Below, piece after piece: positions 1 to 6,792 of a DNA stretch of 13,600 nucleotides. The notes beneath the pieces are model-generated. The model saw only the letters and a list, made by a program, of their open reading frames with translations, was not told where the DNA came from and made no database searches. Numbering within the stretch: the stretch's first letter is position 1; each line of letters starts with the position of its first letter. Origin of the DNA: CAZGOM01 sp964542875 (GTDB lineage: Bacteria; Planctomycetota; Phycisphaerae; Phycisphaerales; Phycisphaeraceae); contig CAZIWA010000144.1 of assembly GCA_964542875.1 (NCBI GenBank), forward strand, positions 1 through 13,600. Reading direction: 5' to 3'. A program made the position numbers and the translations under genes.

Positions 1-584
1 TCCTCAAGCATTTGCCTGCGTGTGTGCTTGCCCCGAATCCGCACCAGAGGAACCTCTCCAGGCTTGGCCGCATGTTTAAAAAGAAACTCCCCCAAGGTGC
101 GGCTCATTGCCTGAATCTCTGCTTGAAGCGCGGAAATCTCGGCCAACATTTTCGAATCTTCGGCCTTACGCGCTTTGTCTGCTTTTTTATTGGACTTAAA
201 CCCCCGGCGCTGGTTGATTTGCTGAAACACCCGTCCCAACTCATGCAAAGTCAGCTTTTCATCCAACGCGCGAGCTCGCAATTCATACGGGTTGGAGTTC
301 CCTAAAAACGCCTCCTGCTCAATAGGATCAGAAGGCAGCAGTCCATGCAGAGCTAAAACCTGACGCAATTGCCGTTTGCGTATCGCGCGTCGGCGAATCT
401 GCCGCCGCATGCCGCGGGCAATTCTGCGTTTCTGGTTTTTAGATACCTCAGTTCCCTTGTCGCGATCAACGCCCTCAGGAAAAACCCGAACGCCCGCATT
501 GAGTATTTTCCCTTCCTTGGGAGATACCAAAGCCCAACCGATAGATTGAGAACCAATATCCAGGGAAAGAATGACCTCAGACAT
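1..584 (-). CDS. cas9: Cas9 endonuclease, N-terminal part (cut by window edge)
   Basis: RNA-guided DNA endonuclease of a type II CRISPR-Cas system; only the first 194 codons lie in the window and the gene continues to the left. Visible in order: RuvC-I motif LSLDIGSQSIGWALV (residues 6-20) with the expected catalytic Asp9; an arginine-rich bridge helix at about residues 50-77 (QKRRIARGMRRQIRRRAIRK is its core); the Cas9 signature INQRRGFKSNKK (123-134); and RIRGKHTRRQMLE (182-194), which resembles the start of the RxRxTxRxMYExE segment of many type II-C proteins. The ATG at 584 follows a perfect GGAGGT four bases upstream. Type II-C is my inference, since HNH, RuvC-II/III and the PAM-interacting domain are outside. 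Strong SD use and lower GC than the genes to its right fit a horizontally acquired system. No frameshift or stop is seen in the visible part. Confidence 0.97.
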   Translation of the reverse strand, partial: MSEVILSLDIGSQSIGWALVSPKEGKILNAGVRVFPEGVDRDKGTEVSKNQKRRIARGMRRQIRRRAIRKRQLRQVLALHGLLPSDPIEQEAFLGNSNPYELRARALDEKLTLHELGRVFQQINQRRGFKSNKKADKARKAEDSKMLAEISALQAEIQAMSRTLGEFLFKHAAKPGEVPLVRIRGKHTRRQMLE

Positions 585-588
585 AGAC

Positions 589-594
589 ACCTCC
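589..594 (-). promoter_or_regulatory. Strong Shine-Dalgarno of cas9
   Basis: GGAGGT on the minus strand with a 4-base spacer before the cas9 ATG fixes the start codon. It is notable because most other genes here lack a recognisable Shine-Dalgarno sequence. Confidence 0.85.
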
Positions 595-614
595 GGAGTT
601 TGCCAATTAATACC

Positions 615-642
615 TTGACAATCAATCTCAGAAACCTATTCT
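615..642 (+). promoter_or_regulatory. Promoter of the tracrRNA candidate
   Basis: A perfect -35 box TTGACA (615-620) is followed after 16 bp by TATTCT (637-642), which matches TATAAT at four positions. This predicts transcription starting at about 649. The palindrome TTCTATAGAA (639-648) overlaps the -10 region. The direction is away from cas9. Confidence 0.6.
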
Positions 643-648
643 ATAGAA

Positions 649-753
649 AGTGTAATCGACCCTTGCCTGCGATCTTTCCGTAACAAGAAGAAAGATTTGC
701 AAGGCGTGCTCTACGGAGCACGTGCCGTCCAGCTTAGCTCGACGGCTTTTTTT
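649..753 (+). ncRNA. Candidate tracrRNA, divergent from cas9
   Basis: About 105 nt of non-coding sequence with its own promoter and an intrinsic terminator, starting 65 bp from the cas9 start on the opposite strand. Structure seen: a 5' region (about 649-684) that would be the anti-repeat; a 7-bp hairpin CGTGCTC (705-711) / GAGCACG (716-722) closed by a UACG tetraloop, in the nexus position; and the terminator hairpin (724-746) with seven T. The upstream part can also fold on itself: CCTTGC (661-666) with GCAAGG (699-704), and ATCTTTC (672-678) with GAAAGAT (690-696). Size, order of elements and position match tracrRNAs of type II systems, where tracrRNA is often encoded antisense upstream of cas9. 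The CRISPR repeat is not in the window, so the anti-repeat cannot be confirmed. The alternative is an unrelated structured small RNA. Confidence 0.72.
724..753 (+). terminator. Intrinsic terminator of the tracrRNA candidate
   Basis: GCCGTC (724-729) pairs with GACGGC (741-746). An inner AGC/GCT stem with a TTA loop sits behind a C-C mismatch, and T7 (747-753) follows. There is no T tract on the other strand, so the terminator works in the plus direction only. Confidence 0.9.
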
Positions 754-891
754 ATTGACTGAATTCCCTTGTCCCCCCCGCCCATCTCTTGCCCAAAACA
801 ATCATCCGCCCTCAAAACCCACCCAAATCCCTTGCACTAACAACCGGTTCATATACCTTGGATCACCCGCCACACCACCAAGGTTCCACCC

Positions 892-3873
892 ATGCCCCTC
901 CCCAGCCAGCCCCCTGCTTCCTTCCGCCCGGTCCCCCTCTGGTCCTGGAACGACAACCTTCAGCCTGATGAACTCCGCCGCCAGATCCGCGAAATGGCCG
1001 CCCAAGGCTATGGCGGATTCTTCATGCACCCCCGCATCGGCTATACCACGCACTACCTCTCCGATAAATGGATGTCCGTCGTCCGCGCCTCCGTCGATGA
1101 AGCCCAAAAGCAAGGCATCAAAGCATGGCTCTACGATGAAGACCGCTGGCCCTCGGGTTACGGCGCTGGCCTCGTCGCCGAGCAAAACGCGGACTTCCGC
1201 TCCCGCGCTCTGGTCATCCGTGCCAAGGGCACTGAAAAACCCAATGACACAGTCCTCCAGGAAGTTGCCATCCGCGGCATTCCCCACGTCATTGCCATCC
1301 AGGTCTCTAATCTCGGCCGCGAGTGGTACAACGGCTCCACCTACCCGGACCTCATGAACCAAGACGCCGTGCGCGCCTTCCTGGATCTGGTCCTTGAGCG
1401 CTACAAGCAAGCCTGCTCGGAACACTTTGGCAAAACCATTCCCGGCGTCTTTACCGATGAGCCTCTCTATCTGGACAACAGCGCTTTCGATGCCGTCGCC
1501 GTCCCTTGGTCCACCAAGCTTCCTGACTACTTCCGCAAGCTCCACGGCTACGACATCACCGACCATCTTCCCAAGCTCTTCCTGGATATCGAAGACTTCC
1601 GCAAAATCCGTTTCGACTTCTACGACGCCGCCTCCAAGCTCTTCCGCGACAGCTTCACTCGGCAGTACCACGCCTGGTGCGACGCCAACAACCTTCTCTT
1701 CGTCGGCCACTTTCAAGCGGAAGACAACCTCCGGCTCCAGATCCAGTGGACCGGCGACGTCATGGCCCACTACCCACACATGCACTACCCCGGCGTTGAT
1801 CAGCTCGAGCGTCACGTCGATGAGGTCGCCCTCGTCAAGCAGCTCACCAGCGTCACCGATCAGCTTGAAAAGCCCCGTGCCTTCTGCGAGTGCTACGGCA
1901 TCTCCGGCGTCCAGGTCGCCTTCTTCCACCGCAAGTGGATCTCCGATTGGCTCATCGCCCTGGGTATTAACTTCATCGACCCGCACCTTTCTCACTACTC
2001 TCTTCGCGGCCCGCGCAAGCGCGACTGCCCCCCCAACATCGGCCCCCAGGCTTCCTGGTGGCCTGATGAACGCGGCCTGTCAGACTACATCGCCCGGCTC
2101 TGTGAACTCTTCACGCCCGGTAAGCGCCGGCTCGACACTCTCTTGATCCAGCCCCTCACCAGCGTCTGGACGGACTATTCCCCGCTCCAGTGGGACAGCC
2201 AGTACGCCGCCGTCGCCGTCTATGACAAGCCATATCAGGAAATGGCCCGGAAGCTCCTGTCCGCCCAGGTCGACTTCCACATCGGCAATGAAACCATCAT
2301 GAAGGACCACGCCCGCGTGCAGGACGGCCTCCTCTACGTCGGCCGACACGGCTACAAAACCGTCGTCCTCCCCCCGATGGTCAATATCCGCTCCACCACC
2401 TTCGCCCTCCTCAAAGACTTCATCTCCCAAGGCGGCCGCGTCATCATCACCGGCCCCGGCCCCGCCTTCGTCAACGGCGTCGCCGCAGACACCCACCTCC
2501 CAGGCGCCACCTACGCCCCCCGCATCATGGAAGCCATCGCCCTCGTCGCCCAGCACGCCGGCGACCGGCTCACCGCCACGGACCTGCAAACCGGCAAAAA
2601 TGCCGCGCAGGTCGTCATCCACACCCGGGACAGCCAGGCGGGCTCCGTCCACCTTCTGGCCAACACCGCCGAGATGCGCGAAGTCTCCCTCCAGGTCCGC
2701 ATCCCCGCATCAGACCGCGCCCACGTCGCCATTTTCGACGCTTCCACAGCAAGCCTTTATGCCGCGCCCATCACCCCTGACGGAACCATCGCCGTCACCC
2801 TTGCCCCCGCGGGCTCTCTGGTCATCCTCACGGGCGATCACGCCAAGCCCGCGGCCACTCCGGCCCCCGCCCTTTTGGGCTCCGGCGCCACCCTCCCCGG
2901 CCTAAAACCCCAGCCCAGCGCCCCGGCCCTGGCGTCCACCTCTAAGTTCGACATCACCCTCCAGGCGCCAAACGCCCTTCGCATCGATGAGGCCGCTCTT
3001 TCCATCGCCGGCAAGGACGTCTCCGGCCCCACCTTCTCTCTCTGGCAGCACTTTTTCGCTGTTGAAGACGGCACCCCATTCACCGCCGCCTACCACTTCG
3101 ACGCCGACTGCGCGCTTTCCGGTTGCCAGGCCGTCATTGACTCCGCTGAATACCTCGACACCATCACCTTCAACGGCCAGGCAGTCACGCCCTTGCGCTC
3201 CAAAGACACGCCTCTGCTCTTTGACGCCGCCACCTCCTGGCACGATCTTGCCCTCACCCGTGTGCCTCTCCCCCCAATCGTCCCAGGCCGCAACACCCTC
3301 ACCCTCACCGGTCGCAAGGTGAATGTCGCCAAGCCTTCAGGCGCTTCTCACCGTCGCACCCGGCCCGGCCCCGAGCCGATGGAAACCCAGCTTGAGGACA
3401 TCTTCATCCTTGGCGATTTCCGCGTCCGCGGCCTGGGCAATTCCCGCTACACCCTCACGGCTCCCCAAACTCCTTACGCGCCCGGCAACCTCACCCAGTC
3501 CGGCGCCCCGTTCTACAATGACCGCGTCCTTTATCAGACCACCCTCACCCTCGCCAAAGCGCCTGCAAAGGCCACGCTTTTCCTTCACGGCTTAAACGCA
3601 GCCTCAGCCCGCATCACCGTCAACGGCGGCCTCGTGGGCACGCTTCGCTGGCTCCCCCATGCACTGGAAATAACCGGCCTGGTCGCGGGTGAAAACCACA
3701 TCGCCATTGAGCTTGCTCCCACCCCCTTTAACGCCATGGGCCCCACGCGCCACGCCGACGCGCAAAACACCCGCCGCGTCCACATCCGTGAATTCAACGA
3801 CCCCGGAAACATGGCGGGCCACCACGACCTTGCCCCCTTTGGCCTCGAATCCGTTTCCATCATCGAAACCTGA
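892..3873 (+). CDS. Glycoside hydrolase, GH106/alpha-L-rhamnosidase-like
   Basis: 993-residue protein resembling the Glyco_hydro_106-like group (alpha-L-rhamnosidase-related). The N-terminal barrel starts with PLWSWNDNLQPDELRRQI (15-32), then GGFFMHPRIGY (41-51), WLYDEDRWPSGYGAG (79-93) and PGVFTDEPLY (184-193). Glu190 of the TDEP motif and Glu333 of CECYG are plausible catalytic acids, by inference. A beta-rich C-terminus (about 690-990) looks like a galactose-binding jelly roll (RITVNGGLVG, GENHIAIEL). No signal peptide or membrane segment is present, so it probably acts in the cytoplasm on imported oligosaccharides. The start is ATG 892, with only a weak AAGG (880-883) ahead; 754-891 holds no other gene. 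An inverted repeat CCTTGG (856-861) / CCAAGG (878-883) lies just before the start and could be regulatory. The exact substrate cannot be told; L-rhamnosides are the family precedent. Confidence 0.88.
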   Translation: MPLPSQPPASFRPVPLWSWNDNLQPDELRRQIREMAAQGYGGFFMHPRIGYTTHYLSDKWMSVVRASVDEAQKQGIKAWLYDEDRWPSGYGAGLVAEQNADFRSRALVIRAKGTEKPNDTVLQEVAIRGIPHVIAIQVSNLGREWYNGSTYPDLMNQDAVRAFLDLVLERYKQACSEHFGKTIPGVFTDEPLYLDNSAFDAVAVPWSTKLPDYFRKLHGYDITDHLPKLFLDIEDFRKIRFDFYDAASKLFRDSFTRQYHAWCDANNLLFVGHFQAEDNLRLQIQWTGDVMAHYPHMHYPGVDQLERHVDEVALVKQLTSVTDQLEKPRAFCECYGISGVQVAFFHRKWISDWLIALGINFIDPHLSHYSLRGPRKRDCPPNIGPQASWWPDERGLSDYIARLCELFTPGKRRLDTLLIQPLTSVWTDYSPLQWDSQYAAVAVYDKPYQEMARKLLSAQVDFHIGNETIMKDHARVQDGLLYVGRHGYKTVVLPPMVNIRSTTFALLKDFISQGGRVIITGPGPAFVNGVAADTHLPGATYAPRIMEAIALVAQHAGDRLTATDLQTGKNAAQVVIHTRDSQAGSVHLLANTAEMREVSLQVRIPASDRAHVAIFDASTASLYAAPITPDGTIAVTLAPAGSLVILTGDHAKPAATPAPALLGSGATLPGLKPQPSAPALASTSKFDITLQAPNALRIDEAALSIAGKDVSGPTFSLWQHFFAVEDGTPFTAAYHFDADCALSGCQAVIDSAEYLDTITFNGQAVTPLRSKDTPLLFDAATSWHDLALTRVPLPPIVPGRNTLTLTGRKVNVAKPSGASHRRTRPGPEPMETQLEDIFILGDFRVRGLGNSRYTLTAPQTPYAPGNLTQSGAPFYNDRVLYQTTLTLAKAPAKATLFLHGLNAASARITVNGGLVGTLRWLPHALEITGLVAGENHIAIELAPTPFNAMGPTRHADAQNTRRVHIREFNDPGNMAGHHDLAPFGLESVSIIET

Positions 3874-3896
3874 CCCAAACTTGAATTTTCCGATCC

Positions 3897-3931
3897 TCCA
3901 CCTGTACCTCGCGCCTCATCCCTTGTACCTT
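3897..3931 (-). repeat. 7-bp periodic tract (heptamer repeat)
   Basis: Read on the minus strand, this is five consecutive heptamers: AAGGTAC, AAGGGAT, GAGGCGC, GAGGTAC, AGGTGGA. The first four share NAGGNNN in strict 7-bp phase. The tract fills most of the 64 bp between the glycosidase stop and the methyltransferase start. A very similar tract lies at 12979-13013. Confidence 0.7.
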
Positions 3932-3937
3932 TCTTTC

Positions 3938-4678
3938 ATGACCACCGACTACAACCAGATCGCCGAGGAATACAAAAAGTCCAAATACCAGCCCTGGCGT
4001 CTCCACGTGGAGCGCCACGTCATCATGCAGCTTCTGGGCCCCCTCTCAGGCCGCTCCGTACTGGACCTCGCCTGTGGCGAAGGTTTCTACAGCCGCCAAC
4101 TCAAGCAAGCCGGCGCATCCCGCGTCCTGGGGATTGACATCTCCAGCGAAATGATCGCCCTCGCTAACAAGCAGGAAACCCAGCTCAAGCTCGGTAACGA
4201 ATACCTCGTCGCCGACTGCACCGACCTCCACCTCAACCAAACCTTCGATCTCATCCTCGCCGCTTACCTCATCAACTACGCCCACTCCCAAAAAGAGCTC
4301 GCCGCCATGGCCACCTCCATGACCCGCCACCTGCGTCCAGGCGGCCGCCTCGTCATGGTTAACAACAACGTCAACCACGACCCCGCCACCTGGCCCGACA
4401 CCCGTCACTACGGCTTCGTGAAAAAAGGCACCGGCAAACATAAAGAAGGCGAACCCATCACCTGGGAGTTCTATCTCGACAACGGCCAGGTCTTCTCCCT
4501 CGACAACTACTACATCGACCTGAACGTCCAGGAATCCACTCTCCGCGATGCCGGCTTCTCACAGGTCAACTGGCAGCTTCCCGAAGTCGACTCCCAGGGC
4601 GTCCGCGCCTTCGGCGGCGACTACTGGTCCACCTTCATCAAAGACGCCCCCGCCATCTTCACCCACTGTGTGAAGTAA
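3938..4678 (+). CDS. Class I SAM-dependent methyltransferase
   Basis: 246-residue methyltransferase. The SAM-binding Rossmann fold shows motif I VLDLACGEGFYSR (41-53), the acidic end of strand 2 at GIDISSEM (65-72), VADCTDL (91-97, motif II region), FDLILAAYLINYA (103-115) and the post-motif LRPGGRLVMVNNN (132-144). The N-terminus DYNQIAEEYKKSKYQPWR is typical of a small-molecule methyltransferase subgroup (ToxA/UbiE-like); the substrate is unknown. The reading frame is open further upstream to 3689, inside the glycosidase gene, but the protein match begins at ATG 3938, so that start was chosen. No Shine-Dalgarno is visible: the 30 bases before the ATG are pyrimidine-rich and contain the heptamer tract. 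It lies 64 bp behind the glycosidase in the same direction and may be cotranscribed. It converges on the SDR gene, with only 6 bp between the stops. Confidence 0.9.
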   Translation: MTTDYNQIAEEYKKSKYQPWRLHVERHVIMQLLGPLSGRSVLDLACGEGFYSRQLKQAGASRVLGIDISSEMIALANKQETQLKLGNEYLVADCTDLHLNQTFDLILAAYLINYAHSQKELAAMATSMTRHLRPGGRLVMVNNNVNHDPATWPDTRHYGFVKKGTGKHKEGEPITWEFYLDNGQVFSLDNYYIDLNVQESTLRDAGFSQVNWQLPEVDSQGVRAFGGDYWSTFIKDAPAIFTHCVK

Positions 4679-4684
4679 TCCGCC

Positions 4685-5437
4685 TCACACCTGCGTCATA
4701 CCCCCATCCACAAACAGCTCCGTGCCCGTGATATAGCTGCTCTCTGACGACGCCAGAAACAGCACCGCTGCGGCGATCTCTTCCGGCGTCCCCGTCCGGC
4801 CTGCCGGGGTTGACGCCGCCAGCGCCTCCAGCTCTTTGATTCCCTCATCACTCAGGCCCAGCTCATTCTTGTACCCCGGCGTCACCACCACGCCGGGCGC
4901 CACGATGTTCACCCGGATCCCCGTCCCCTTCAGGTCCGTCGCCCACGTGCGCACAAACGACCTCAGCGCCGCCTTGGTCGCCGCATATACGCCAAACGCA
5001 GGCATGCCCTTCACGGATGCGTTGGACCCATTCACCACGATCGTCCCGCCCTTGCCCATCAGCGGCAGTGCCTTTTGTACGGTAAACAGGGTGCCCTTCA
5101 CGTTGATCCCGAAATACTTGTCAAAGTGATCTTCAGTGACTTGCCCCAGCGCCTGAAACGCCCCGCCGCCCGCATTGGCGAACAGCACATCCAGCCGGCC
5201 GGCTTCCTTCTTGATCACCTCAAAAACCCGGTCCAGATCAGCCATCTTGGAGATGTCTCCCTGCACGCCGATCGTGCCGTGGCCCAGTTCCTTCACCGCG
5301 GCATCCAGCTCCGCCTGACGCCTGCCGGTGATGAACACCCTCGCCCCTTCCGCGATGAACCGCTTGGCAGTCCCCAAACCCAACCCGCTGCTGCCGCCTG
5401 TCACCAACGCCACTTTTCCTTCAAGCTTCTTCGACAT
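4685..5437 (-). CDS. SDR-family NAD(P)-dependent oxidoreductase
   Basis: 250-residue classical short-chain dehydrogenase. Positions counted from ATG 5437: cofactor motif TGGSSGLG at about 13-20, NAG after VLFA (about 87-89), the catalytic Ser in the NGSNAS segment, the Tyr-Lys pair of YAATK (about 151-155), and the C-terminal YITGTELFVDGG typical of glucose 1-dehydrogenase/FabG-like members. It is cytoplasmic and probably oxidises a sugar or alcohol, or reduces a ketone; the substrate is not determinable. ATG 5437 is preferred because AAAGGG (5444-5449) then has a 6-base spacer; ATG 5443 would leave no spacer and adds only Met-Ala. The first codons lie in a 55-bp stretch that is repeated after the N gap, so the true upstream region is the sequence from 5614 on. 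It is transcribed away from the gap and converges on the methyltransferase. Confidence 0.92.
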   Translation of the reverse strand: MSKKLEGKVALVTGGSSGLGLGTAKRFIAEGARVFITGRRQAELDAAVKELGHGTIGVQGDISKMADLDRVFEVIKKEAGRLDVLFANAGGGAFQALGQVTEDHFDKYFGINVKGTLFTVQKALPLMGKGGTIVVNGSNASVKGMPAFGVYAATKAALRSFVRTWATDLKGTGIRVNIVAPGVVVTPGYKNELGLSDEGIKELEALAASTPAGRTGTPEEIAAAVLFLASSESSYITGTELFVDGGMTQV

Positions 5438-5458
5438 GGCCATCCCTTTCGTTTGTTG
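5404..5458. repeat. 55-bp direct repeat flanking the gap, copy 1 (assembly overlap)
   Basis: Identical over all 55 bases to 5559-5613. This copy contains the SDR start codon and its Shine-Dalgarno. It touches the first N directly, as expected for an unmerged contig overlap. Confidence 0.95.
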
Positions 5459-5558
5459 NNNNNNNNNNNNNNNNNNNNNNNNNNNNNNNNNNNNNNNNNN
5501 NNNNNNNNNNNNNNNNNNNNNNNNNNNNNNNNNNNNNNNNNNNNNNNNNNNNNNNNNN
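5459..5558. other. Assembly gap of exactly 100 N
   Basis: One hundred undetermined bases, the conventional placeholder for a scaffold gap of unknown size. Because the flanks are the same 55 bp, the two contigs most likely overlap and the real gap is zero. Reading frames across the N run are meaningless. Confidence 0.98.
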
Positions 5559-5613
5559 CCAACGCCACTTTTCCTTCAAGCTTCTTCGACATGGCCATCC
5601 CTTTCGTTTGTTG
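5559..5613. repeat. 55-bp direct repeat flanking the gap, copy 2 (assembly overlap)
   Basis: Same 55 bases as 5404-5458. It is followed by AT-rich non-coding sequence (5614-5729), which would be the natural upstream region of the SDR gene once the overlap is merged. I see no clear promoter in it. Confidence 0.95.
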
Positions 5614-5729
5614 TCTCGATACTTAATTTCATACCAATAGGTACAAAATATCCCTCTGCGGTCGCCGAGTCAACAAAAAAAGCAATCATCTCAAATAAAA
5701 AACACTCTACGGAAAGAAATACAAAGTAC

Positions 5730-6221
5730 TCATCGATCATTGAGTGCGTTACTTTTCCAATATTCTTGACTCGCCAGCACTTCCGCCACAATCGACGAAT
5801 CTTTAAGCGCAGCAACCTGAGGCACGCATGCGAATCGATGCTTGGCGACCCAACCCTCGTAATTCAGATTCTTGGCATCCACATGCAATATGGCGCCATC
5901 CAGACAGACATAGCGTTCTCCAACCTGTACATGGGCCGTCAGCTCTTTCATCGCCTCAACCCACAATTTTAAATCATCATCCGTTGGTTGTAGTCTAGAC
6001 ATACCGCTTAGATCGCGCATGCCCAACTCCTCCCATGATTCCTCTACCTCCACCCCGCGCGCAAACGTAAAGGCCTTCCGGCATTCCATGCACGTAAACA
6101 ACCATCCACAACCGCACCAGGGGCAATCCATCTGAGGCGGAAATGTCACCAATGCCTTCCGGCAACTGCAATGACACACTAAATCTCGCCCGTCACGCTC
6201 AAGATAAATGTGCTTCGCCAA
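5730..6221 (-). CDS. Hypothetical zinc-ribbon protein
   Basis: 163-residue protein I do not recognise. The N-terminal 50 residues are rich in cysteine: CHCSC (16-20), CPWCGC (33-38) and CMEC (44-47), enough for one or two zinc sites and resembling a zinc ribbon. The rest (60-163) is a soluble, mostly helical-looking domain with no motif I can name. The frame opens at TTG 6221, directly after the TGA of the MauE-like gene and in the same frame; no ATG lies before the cysteine motifs (first Met is 32). The start is therefore TTG 6221 or GTG at codon 15, or the protein is made by readthrough. AGAGAAGAGA just upstream could serve as a weak ribosome site. Its GC content is clearly lower than that of the MauE-like and SDR genes, suggesting a separate origin. 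Confidence 0.65.
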   Translation of the reverse strand: MAKHIYLERDGRDLVCHCSCRKALVTFPPQMDCPWCGCGWLFTCMECRKAFTFARGVEVEESWEELGMRDLSGMSRLQPTDDDLKLWVEAMKELTAHVQVGERYVCLDGAILHVDAKNLNYEGWVAKHRFACVPQVAALKDSSIVAEVLASQEYWKSNALNDR

Positions 6222-6686
6222 TCAAATCTCTTCTCTTTTTTGCGTTTCACTCCGGACACTTTCCCCCGCCACCACCGTCAACGCCATCACCGCAAACACC
6301 ACATTTCTCAACACTGTCATCCACCCCACCCGCGCCGAATCAGGGTTCGTCGAAAAGCATCCGCACGCGGTATCCAGTCCGCGCGCCGTCGCTACCACGG
6401 CCAGCGCCCCAAATGCCAGAAACACCACGCCCGCCACCACCGCACCCGCTTGGCGCATCCCCAGCCCCGCCACCAGCGCCACCCCCGTCATCACTTCCAG
6501 CGCCGCCACCATCACCGCAGCAAAATTCACTGTCGACGCAGGCAGCAGCCGGTAGTTGTCGATGATCCTTGCAAACCCTTCCAGGTCCTTCAGCTTCACC
6601 CCGCCCGAATAAAGCAGAACTGCCCCCAGCGCAAACGCCAGGGGCAGTCTGATCTTCTTCAATAAATCCAGAATCTCGTCGCGCAT
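6222..6686 (-). CDS. MauE/DoxX-like integral membrane protein
   Basis: 154-residue protein with four predicted membrane helices at about 13-29, 53-74, 79-100 and 123-141. Hallmarks of the MauE family (methylamine utilisation MauE, DoxX-like fold) are the GVKLKDLEGFARIIDNYRLL segment (29-48), the ALEVMTGVALVAG helix, and ARGLDTACGCF (101-111) with its CGC pair. Family members are thought to help disulfide formation or redox maturation of exported proteins; no partner is visible here. The frame is open further upstream to 6803 but would overlap the aldolase end with arginine-rich non-conserved sequence, so ATG 6686 was chosen; no good Shine-Dalgarno precedes it. It lies 106 bp behind the aldolase in the same direction. 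Its TGA is followed without any gap by the TTG of the zinc-ribbon protein. Confidence 0.82.
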   Translation of the reverse strand: MRDEILDLLKKIRLPLAFALGAVLLYSGGVKLKDLEGFARIIDNYRLLPASTVNFAAVMVAALEVMTGVALVAGLGMRQAGAVVAGVVFLAFGALAVVATARGLDTACGCFSTNPDSARVGWMTVLRNVVFAVMALTVVAGESVRSETQKREEI

Positions 6687-6767
6687 GGGCCCGATGATAC
6701 CCAACACCCCGCACCGCCGACGATCCCGATCTTCCTCAAAAACCTCTTCAAGTCTTCGACGCGGTAC

Positions 6768-6781
6768 GCAGGACGCAGGAC
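6768..6781 (+). repeat. Tandem heptamer GCAGGAC x2
   Basis: Two exact copies of GCAGGAC, preceded by the related CGGTACG, in the short gap between the aldolase and MauE-like genes. The shared AGG core and the 7-bp unit match the other heptamer tracts in this window, but two copies alone are weak evidence. Confidence 0.4.
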
Positions 6782-6792
6782 ACGACTCCGCC

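Noticed and set aside
353..625. 90-residue minus-strand frame over the cas9 start
   Set aside because: It is in another frame of the same strand as cas9; cas9 has the motifs and the Shine-Dalgarno.
12..683. Plus-strand frames over the Cas9 region
   Set aside because: They are antisense shadows of the Cas9 N-terminus, with no recognisable domain.
802..1995. 397-residue open frame on the minus strand
   Set aside because: It lies wholly antisense to the well-supported glycosidase; its valine/glycine/glutamate-rich product is the usual shadow of a C-rich third-codon position gene and shows no family motif.
3689..3937. Upstream extension of the methyltransferase frame
   Set aside because: It overlaps the glycosidase end in another frame with low-complexity sequence; the methyltransferase match starts at 3938.
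5401..5626. Second SDR start and frames reading through the N run
   Set aside because: The second copy is the duplicated contig end; X residues come from N.
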